Source of the DNA: Nematostella vectensis
Taxonomy: Eukaryota; Cnidaria; Anthozoa; Actiniaria; Edwardsiidae
Assembly (NCBI RefSeq): GCF_932526225.1
Contig: NC_064046.1
Coordinates: 15,451,408 to 15,515,407, forward strand
Length of the DNA stretch: 64,000 nt
Reading direction: 5' to 3'
Shown: in pieces, positions 52,491 to 62,400 of the stretch
Layout of the letters: every line of letters starts with the position of its first letter
Numbering within the stretch: the stretch's first letter is position 1
Translations under genes and position numbers: made by a program
The notes under the pieces: model-generated
Told to the model about the DNA's origin: nothing
The model's input: only the letters and a program-made list of their open reading frames with translations
Database searches by the model: none

Positions 52491-54200
52491 TCGAGCGCTA
52501 TGCTCTATGTTAGAATCTACTTAATCAAGTTATTCAAGGAATCTAGTTAGTTCTTGTGTGCATAAAATATGTACAGGATCCTGAACAAAGCATGAGCACA
52601 TCAAAGATGCTGAGAGTACATAAAAATGTCCCTATACCTTCTTTTTATGTCATGACACACCAAGAACAGTATTATTAAGTATCGATATTTAAAAAAAAAA
52701 AAATAAAGAAAAAAAATAGGCTATCAGCGGGAATCGAACCCAGGTCGCTGCGTTAGTAGACAAGTGCCCGCAACGAAAGACTAACGTGGCATTGCTGAAG
52801 GGAATTGCAATGAAAATTACTTTTAATACTATTGGTATCGTAAACTATCCCAAGCAAAGTCATCATCGGGCTGGAGGTTACATTCGGGAAAAGCTTCAGG
52901 GTTACATTCGGGAATTTGTTTTACGAGTGTAACCTCCAAAAGGTTACAATCGATAGTTTTTTTTTCGAATGTAAATTCCAAAAAGTAACATTAGGAAAAA
53001 TAAAACAGTATACTCGGAAAAAAAGGTATATCAATCTATCGAGCGCTATGCTCTTTGTTAGAATCTACTTAATCAAGTTATTCAAGGAATCTAGTTAGTT
53101 CTTGTGTGCATAAAATATGTACAGGATCCTGAACAAAGCATGAGCACATCAAAGATGCTGAGAGTACATAAAAATGTCCCTATACCTTCTTTTTATGTCA
53201 TGACACACCAAGAACAGTATAATTAAGTATCGATATTTAAAAAAAAAAATAAAGAAAAAAAAATAGGCTATCAGCGGGAATCGAACCCAGGTCGCTGCGT
53301 TAGTAGTCAAGTGCCCGCAACGAAAGACTAACGTGGCATTGCTGAAGGGAATTGCAATGAAAATTATTTTTAATACTATTGGTATCGTAAACTATCCCAA
53401 GCAAAGTCACAATCGGGCTGGAGGTTACATTCGGGAAAAGCTTCAGGGTTACATTCGGGAATTTGTTTTACGAGTGTAACCTCCAAAAGGTTACAATCGA
53501 TAAATTTTTTTCCGAATGTAAATTCCAAAAAGTAACATTAGGAAAAATAAAACAGTATACTCGGAAAAAAAGGTATATCAATCTATCGAGCGCTATGCTC
53601 TACGTTAGAATCTACTTAATCAAGTTATCCAAGGAATCTAGTTAGTTCTTGTGTGCATAAAATATGTACAGGATCCTGAACAAAGCATGAGCACATCAAA
53701 GATGCTGAGAGTACATAAAAATGTCCCTATACCTTCTTTTTATGTCATGACACACCAAGAACAGTATAATTAAGTATCGATATTAAAAAAAAAAATAAAG
53801 AACAAAAAATAGGCTATCAGCGGGAATCGAACCCGGGTCGCTGCGTTAGTAGTCAAGTGCCCGCAACGAAAGACTAACGTGGCATTGCTGAAGGGAATTG
53901 TAATGAAAATTACTTTTAATACTATTGGTATCGTAAACTATCCCAAGCAAAGTCACCATCGGACTGGAGGTTACAATCGGGAAAAGCTTCAGGGTTACAT
54001 TCGGGAATTTGTTTTACGAGTGTAACCTCCAAACGGTTACAATCGATAATTTTTTTTCCGAATGTAAATTCCAAAAAGTAACATTAGGAAAAATAAAACA
54101 GTATACTCGGAAAAAAAGGTATATCAATCTATCGAGCGCTATGCTCTATGTTAGAATCTACTTAATCAAGTTATTAAAGGAATCTAGTTAGTTCTTGTGT
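52491..54200 (+). repeat. Trimer shared with 60.7-62.4 kb (offset 8,198-8,199 bp)
   Basis: Boxes 52720, 53267 and 53813 match 60919, 61465 and 62011. Shared rare alleles: AGTATTATTAAG (52670/60869), GTCATCATCGGGC (52859/61058), AAATTATTTTTAATAC (53360/61559), CACAATCGGGC (53409/61608), TCTACGTTAG (53600/61799) and GGTTACAATCGGG (53970/62168). The rest of the two neighbourhoods is rearranged. The copies at this end have ACAAGTG for TCAAGTG at 52759 and TTATTAAAGG near 54173 as private changes. Confidence 0.85.
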
Positions 54201-56003
54201 GCATAAAATATGTACAGGATCCTGAACAAAGCATGAGCACATCAAAGATGCTGAGAGTACATAAAAATGTCCCTATACCTTCTTTTTATGTCATGACACA
54301 CCAAGAACAGTATAATTAAGTATCGATATTTAAAAAAAAAAATAAAGAAAAAAAAATAGGCTATCAGCGGGAATCGAACCCGGGTCGCTGCGTTAGTAGT
54401 CAAGTGCCCGCAACGAAAGACTAACGTGGCATTGCTGAAGGGAATTGCAATGAAAATTACTTTTAATACTATTGGTATCGTAAACTATCCCAAGCAGTCA
54501 CCATCGAGCTGGAGGTTACATTCGGGAAAAGCTTCAGGGTTACATTCGGGAATTTGTTTTACGAGTGTAACCTCCAAAAGGTTACAATCGATAGTTTTTT
54601 TTTCGAATGTAATTTCCAAAAAGTAACATTAGAAAAAATAAAACAGTATACTCGGAAAAAAAGGTATATCAATCTATCGAGCGCTATGCTCTTTGTTAGA
54701 ATCTACTTAATGAAGTTATCCACGGAATCTAGTTAGTTCTTGTGTTCATAAAATATGTACAGGATCCTGAACAAAGCATGAGCACATCAAAGATGCTGAG
54801 AGTACATAAAAATGTCACTATACCTTCTTTTTATGTCATGACACACCCAGAACAGTATAATTAAGTATCGATATTTAAAAAAAAAAATAAAGAAAAAAAA
54901 AATAGGCTATCAGCGGGAATCAAACCCGGGTCGCTGCGTTAGTAGTCAAGTGCCCGCAACGAAAGACTAACGTGGCATTGCTGAAGGGAATTGTAATGAA
55001 AATTACTTTTAATACTATTGGTATCGTAAACTATCCCAAGCAAAGTCACCATCGGACTGGAGGTTACATTCGGGAAAAGCTTCAGGGTTACATTCGGGAA
55101 TTTGTTTTACGATTGTAACCTCCAAAAGGTTACAATCGATAAATTTTTTTCCGAATGTAAATTCCAAAAAGTAACAATAGGAAAAATAAAACAGTATACT
55201 CGGAAAAAAAGGTATATCAATCTATCGAGCGCTATGCTCTATGTTAGAATCTACTTAATCAAGTTATTCAAGGAATCTAGTTAGTTCTTGTGTGCATAAA
55301 ATATGTACAGGATCCTGAACAAAGCATGAGCACATCAAAGATGCTGAGAGTACATAAAAATGTCCCTATACCTTCTTTTTATGTCATGACACACCAAGAA
55401 CAGTATAATTAAGTATCGATATTTAAAAAAAAAAAAAATAAAGAAAAAAAAATAGGCTATCAGCGGGAATCGAACCCGGGTCGCTGCGTTAGTAGTCAAG
55501 TGCCCGCAACGAAAGACTAACGTGGCATTGCTGAAGGGAATTGCAATGAAAATTACTTTTAATACTATTGGTATCGTAAACTATCCCAAGCAGTCACCAT
55601 CGAGCTGGAGGTTACATTCGGGAAAAGCTTCAGGGTTACATTCGGGAATTTGTTTTACGAGTGTAACCTCCAAAAGGTTACAATCGATAGTTTTTTTTTT
55701 TCGAATGTAAATTCCAAAAAGTAACATTAGGAAAAATAAAACAGTATACTCGGAAAAAAAGGTATATCAATCTATCGAGCGCTATGCTCTATTTTAGAAT
55801 CTCCTTTATCAAGCTATTCAAGGAATCTAGTTAGTTCTTGTGTGCATAAAATATGTACAGGATCCTGAACAAAGCATGAGCACATCAAAGATGCTGAGAG
55901 TACATAAAAATGTCCCTATACCTTCTTTTTATGTCATGACACACCAAGAACAGTATAATTAAGTATCGATATTTAAAAAAAAAAAATAAAGAACAAAAAA
56001 TAG
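54201..56003 (+). repeat. Monomers 100-102, related to 45.1-46.7 kb
   Basis: Boxes 54360, 54906 and 55456 (followed by 56004) match 45074, 45623, 46172 and 46719 at offsets of 9283-9286 bp, 17 monomers away. Shared alleles include ACATTAGAAAAAATAAAAC with CCACGGAATC after the first, TCAAACCC in the second, and AAGCTATTC after the third. Private changes include ACGATTGTAACC and GTAACAATAGG after the second box. No gene is present. Confidence 0.75.
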
Positions 56004-59000
56004 GCTATCATCGGGAATCGAACCCGGGTCGCAGCGTTAGTAGTCAAGTGCCCGCAACGAAAGACTAACGTGGCATTGCTGAAGGGAATTGTAATGAAAA
56101 TTACTTTTAATACTATTGGTATCGTAAACTATCCCAAGCAAAGTCACCATCGGACTGGAGGTTACATTCGGGAAAAGCTTCAGGGTTACATTCGGGAATT
56201 TGTTTTACGAGTGTAACCTCCAAAAGGTTACAATCGATAATTTTTTTTCCGAATGTAAATTCCAAAAAGTAACATTAGGAAAAATAAAACAGTATACTCG
56301 GAAAAAAAGGTATATCAATCTATCGAGCGCTGTGCTCTATGTTAGAATCTACTTAATCAAGTTTTCCAAGGAATCTAGTTAGTTCTTGTGTGCATAAAAT
56401 ATGTACATGATCCTGAACAAAGCATGAGCACATCAAAGATGCTGAGAGTACATAAAAATGTCCCTATACCTTCTTTTTATGTCATGACACACCAAGGACA
56501 GTATAATTAAGTATCGATATTTAAAAAAAAAATAAAGAAAAAAAATAGGCTATCAGCGGGAATCGAACCCAGGTCGCTGCGTTAGTAGTCAAGTGCCCGC
56601 AACGAAAGACTAACGTGGCATTGCTGAAGGGAATTGTAATGAAAATTACTTTTAATACTATTGGTATCGTAAACTATCCCAAGCAAAGTCACCATGGGAC
56701 TGGAGGTTACATTAGGGAAAAGCTTTAGGGTTACATTCGGGAATTTGTTTTACGAGTGTAACCTCCAAAAGGTTACAATCGATAATTTTTTCCGGAATGT
56801 AAATTCCAAAAAGTAACATTAGGAAAAATAAAACAGTATACTCGGAAAAAAAGGTATATCAATCTATCGAGCGCTATGCTCTATGTTAGAATCTACTTAA
56901 TCAATTTATCCAAGGAATCTAGTTAATTCTTGTGTGCATAAAATATGTACAGGATCCTGAACAAAGCATGAGCACATCAAAGATGCTGAGAGTACATAAA
57001 AATGTCCCTATACCTTCTTTTTATGTCATGACACACCAAGAACAGTATAATTAAGTATCGATATTTAAAAAAAAAAAATAAAGAACAAAAAATAGGCTAT
57101 CATCGGGAATCGAACCCGGGTCGCAGCGTTAGTAGTCAAGTGCCCGCAACGAAAGACTAACGTGGCATTGCTGAAGGGAATTGTAATGAAAATTACTTTT
57201 AATACTATTGGTATCGTAAACTATCCCAAGCAAAGTCACCATCGGACTGGAGGTTACATTCGGGAAAAGCTTCAGGGTTACATTCGGGAATTTGTTTTAC
57301 GAGTGTAACCTCCAAAAGGTTACAATCGATAATTTTTTTTCCGAATGTAAATTCCAAAAAGTAACATTAGGAAAAATAAAACAGTATACTCGGAAAAAAA
57401 GGTATATCAATCTATCGAGCGCTGTGCTCTATGTTAGAATCTACTTAATCAAGTTTTCCAAGGAATCTAGTTAGTTCTTGTGTGCATAAAATATGTACAT
57501 GATCCTGAACAAAGCATGAGCACATCAAAGATGCTGAGAGTACATAAAAATGTCCCTATACCTTCTTTTTATGTCATGACACACCAAGGACAGTATAATT
57601 AAGTATCGATATTTAAAAAAAAAATAAAGAAAAAAAATAGGCTATCAGCGGGAATCGAACCCAGGTCGCTGCGTTAGTAGTCAAGTGCCCGCAACGAAAG
57701 ACTAACGTGGCATTGCTGAAGGGAATTGTAATGAAAATTACTTTTAATACTATTGGTATCGTAAACTATCCCAAGAAAAGTCACCATCGGACTGGAGGTT
57801 ACATTAGGGAAAAGCTTTAGGGTTACATTCGGGAATTTGTTTTACGAGTGTAACCTCCAAAAGGTTACAATCGATAATTTTTTCCGGAATGTAAATTCCA
57901 AAAAGTAACATTAGGAAAAATAAAACAGTATACTCGGAAAAAAAGGTATATCAATCTATCGAGCGCTATGCTCTATGTTAGAATCTACTTAATCAATTTA
58001 TCCAAGGAATCTAGTTAATTCTTGTGTGCATAAAATATGTACAGGATCCTGAACAAAGCATGAGCACATCAAAGATGCTGAGAGTACATAAAAATGTCCC
58101 TATACCTTCTTTTTATGTCATGACACACCAAGAACAGTATAATTAAGTATCGATATTTAAAAAAAAAATAAAGAAAAAAAATAGGCTATCAGCAGGAATC
58201 GAACCCGGGTCGCTGCGTTAGTAGTCAAGGGCCCGCAACGAAAGACTAACGTGGCATTGCTGAAGGGAATTGTAATGAAAATTACTTTTAATACTATTGG
58301 TATCGTAAACTATCCCAAGCAAAGTCACCATCGGACTGGAGGTTACATTCGGGAAAAGCTTCAGGGTTACATTCGGGAATTTGTTTTACGAGTGTAACCT
58401 CCAAAAGGTTACAATCGATAATTTTTTTTCCGAATGTAAATTCCAAAAAGTAACATTAGGAAAAATAAAACAGTATACTCGGAAAAAAAGGTATATCAAT
58501 CTATCGAGCGCTGTGCTCTATGTTAGAATCTACTTAATCAAGTTTTCCAAGGAATCTAGTTAGTTCTTGTGTGCATAAAATATGTACATGATCCTGAACA
58601 AAGCATGAGCACATCAAAGATGCTGAGAGTACATAAAAATGTCCCTATACCTTCTTTTTATGTCATGACACACCAAGGACAGTATAATTAAGTATCGATA
58701 TTTAAAAAAAAAATAAAGAAAAAAAATAGGCTATCAGCGGGAATCGAACCCAGGTCGCTGCGTTAGTAGTCAAGTGCCCGCAACGAAAGACTAACGTGGC
58801 ATTGCTGAAGGGAATTGTAATGAAAATTACTTTTAATACTATTGGTATCGTAAACTATCCCAAGCAAAGTCACCATGGGACTGGAGGTTACATTAGGGAA
58901 AAGCTTTAGGGTTACATTCGGGAATTTGTTTTACGAGTGTAACCTCCAAAAGGTTACAATCGATAATTTTTTCCGGAATGTAAATTCCAAAAAGTAACAT

Positions 59001-59420
59001 TAGGAAAAATAAAACAGTATACTCGGAAAAAAAGGTATATCAATCTATCGAGCGCTATGCTCTATGTTAGAATCTACTTAATCAATTTATCCAAGGAATC
59101 TAGTTAATTCTTGTGTGCATAAAATATGTACAGGATCCTGAACAAAGCATGAGCACATCAAAGATGCTGAGAGTACATAAAAATGTCCCTATACCTTCTT
59201 TTTATGTCATGACACACCAAGAACAGTATAATTAAGTATCGATATTTAAAAAAAAAATAAAGAAAAAAAATAGGCTATCAGCAGGAATCGAACCCGGGTC
59301 GCTGCGTTAGTAGTCAAGGGCCCGCAACGAAAGACTAACGTGGCATTGATTAAGGGAATTGTAATGAAAATTACTTTTAATACTATTGGTATCGTAAACT
59401 ATCCCAAGCAAAGTCACCAT
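56004..59420 (+). repeat. Dimer HOR in three tandem units (~1.09 kb)
   Basis: The copies after boxes 56004, 57096 and 58185 share AAGTTTTCCAAGG, GCTGTGCTC and the BamHI-destroying CATGATCCTG. They alternate with the CCCAGGTCG type at 56549, 57641 and 58730, which share ATTAGGGAAAAGC, TTTTTTCCGG and TCAATTTATCC. Spacings are 1092 and 1089 bp. The first and third CCCAGGTCG copies share CACCATGGGAC, but the middle one has CCCAAGAAAAG with CCATCGGAC, so the triplication did not simply copy one unit twice. The boxes at 58185 and 59274 share CAGCAGGAATC. Confidence 0.85.
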
Positions 59421-62400
59421 CGGACTGGAGGTTACATTCGGGAAAAGCTTCAGGGTTACATTGGGGAATTTGTTTTACGAATGTAACCTCCAAAAGGTTA
59501 CAATCGATAATTTTTTTTCCGAATGTAAATTCCAAAAAGTAACATTAGGAAAAATAAAACAGTATACTCAGAAAAAAAGGTATATCAATCTATCTAGCGC
59601 TATGCTCTTTGTTAGAATCTACTTAATGAAGTTATCCAAGGAATCTAGTTAGTTCTTGTGTGCATAAAATATGTACAGGATCCTGAACAAAGCATGAGCA
59701 CATCAAAGATGCTGAGAGTACATAAAAATGTCCCTATACCTTCTTTTTATGTCATGACACACCCAGAACAGTATAATTAAGTATCGATATTTAAAAAAAA
59801 AAAATAAAGAAAAAAAAAATAGGCTATCAGCGGGAATCAAACCCGGGTCGCTGCGTTAGTAGTCAAGTGCCCGCAACGAAAGACTAACGTGGCATTGCTG
59901 AAGGGAATTGTAATGAAAATTACTTTTATTACTATTGGTATCGTAAACTATCCCAAGCAAAGTCACCATCGGACTGGAGGTTACATTCGGGAAAAGCTTC
60001 AGGGTTACATTCGGGAATTTGTTTTACGAGTGTAACCTCCAAAAGGTTACAATCGATAAATATTTTTCCGAATGTAAATTCCAAAAAGTAACATTAGGAA
60101 AAATAAAACAGTATACTCGGAAAAAAAGGTATATCAATCTATCGAGCGCTATGCTCTATGTTAGAATCTACTTAATCAAGTTATCCAAGGAATCTAGTTA
60201 GTTCTTGTGTTCATAAAATATGTACAGGATCCTGAACAAAGCATGAGCACATCAAAAATGCTGAGAGTACAAAAAAATGTCCCTATACCTTCTTTTTATG
60301 TCATGACACACCCAGAACAGTATAATTAAGTATCGATATTTAAAAAAAAAATAAAGAAAAAAAAAAATAGGCTATCAGCGGGAATCGAACCCGGGTAGCT
60401 GCGTTAGTAGTCAAGTGCCCGCAACGAAAGACTAACGTGGCATTAATTAAGGGAATTGTAATGAAAATTACTTTTAATACTATTGGTATCGTAAACTATC
60501 CCAAGCAAAGTCACCATCGGACTGGAGGTTACATTCGGGAAAAGCTTCAGGGTTACATTGGGGAATTTGTTTTACGAGTGTAACCTCCAAAAGGTTACAA
60601 TCGATAAATTTTTTTCCGAATGTAAATTCCAAAAAGTAACATTAGGAAAAATAAAACAGTATACTCGGAAAAAAAGGTATATCAATATATCGAGCGCTAT
60701 GCTCTATGTTAGAATCTACTTAATCAAGTTATTCAAGGAATCTAGTTAGTTCTTGTGTGCATAAAATATGTACAGGATCCTGAACAAAGCATGAGCACAT
60801 CAAAGATGCTGAGAGTACATAAAAATGTCCCTATACCTTCTTTTTATGTCATGACACACCAAAAACAGTATTATTAAGTATCGATATTTAAAAAAAAAAA
60901 AATAAAGAAAAAAAATAGGCTATCAGCGGGAATCGAACCCAGGTCGCTGCGTTAGTAGTCAAGTGCCCGCAACGAAAGACTAACGTGGCATTGCTGAAGG
61001 GAATTGCAATGAAAATTACTTTTAATACTATTGGTATCGTAAACTATCCCAAGCAAAGTCATCATCGGGCTGGAGGTTACATTCGGGAAAAGCTTCAGGG
61101 TTACATTCGGGAATTTGTTTTACGAGTGTAACCTCCAAAAGGTTACAATCGATAGTTTTTTTTTCGAATGTAAATTCCAAAAAGTAACATTAGGAAAAAT
61201 AAAACAGTATACTCGGAAAAAAAGGTATATCAATCTATCGAGCGCTATGCTCTTTGTTAGAATCTACTTAATCAAGTTATTCAAGGAATCTAGTTAGTTC
61301 TTGTGTGCATAAAATATGTACAGGATCCTGAACAAAGCATGAGCACATCAAAGATGCTGAGAGTACATAAAAATGTCCCTATACCTTCTTTTTATGTCAT
61401 GACACACCAAGAACAGTATAATTAAGTATCGATATTTAAAAAAAAAATAAAGAAAAAAAAATAGGCTATCAGCGGGAATCGAACCCAGGTCGCTGCGTTA
61501 GTAGTCAAGTGCCCGCAACGAAAGACTAACGTGGCATTGCTGAAGGGAATTGCAATGAAAATTATTTTTAATACTATTGGTATCGTAAACTATCCCAAGC
61601 AAAGTCACAATCGGGCTGGAGGTTACATTCGGGAAAAGCTTCAGGGTTACATTCGGGAATTTGTTTTACGAGTGTAACCTCCAAAAGGTTACAATCGATA
61701 AATTTTTTTCCGAATGTAAATTCCAAAAAGTAACATTAGGAAAAATAAAACAGTATACTCGGAAAAAAAGGTATATCAATCTATCGAGCGCTATGCTCTA
61801 CGTTAGAATCTACTTAATCAAGTTATCCAAGGAATCTAGTTAGTTCTTGTGTGCATAAAATATGTACAGGATCCTGAACAAAGCATGAGCACATCAAAGA
61901 TGCTGAGAGTACATAAAAATGTCCCTATACCTTCTTTTTATGTCATGACACACCAAGAACAGTATTATTAAGTATCGATATTAAAAAAAAAAATAAAGAA
62001 CAAAAAATAGGCTATCAGCGGGAATCGAACCCGGGTCGCTGCGTTAGTAGTCAAGTGCCCGCAACGAAAGACTAACGTGGCATTGCTGAAGGGAATTGTA
62101 ATGAAAATTACTTTTAATACTATTGGTATCGTAAACTATCCCAAGCAAAGTCACCATCGGACTGGAGGTTACAATCGGGAAAAGCTTCAGGGTTACAATT
62201 GGGAATTTGTTTTACGAGTGTAACCTCCAAACGGTTACAATCGATAATTTTTTTTCCGAATGTAAATTCCAAAAAGTAACATTAGGAAAAATAAAACAGT
62301 ATAATCGGAAAAAAAGGTATATCAATCTATCGAGCGCTATGCTCTATCTTAGAATCTACTTAATCAATTTATCCAAGGAATCTAGTTAGTTCTTGTGTGC

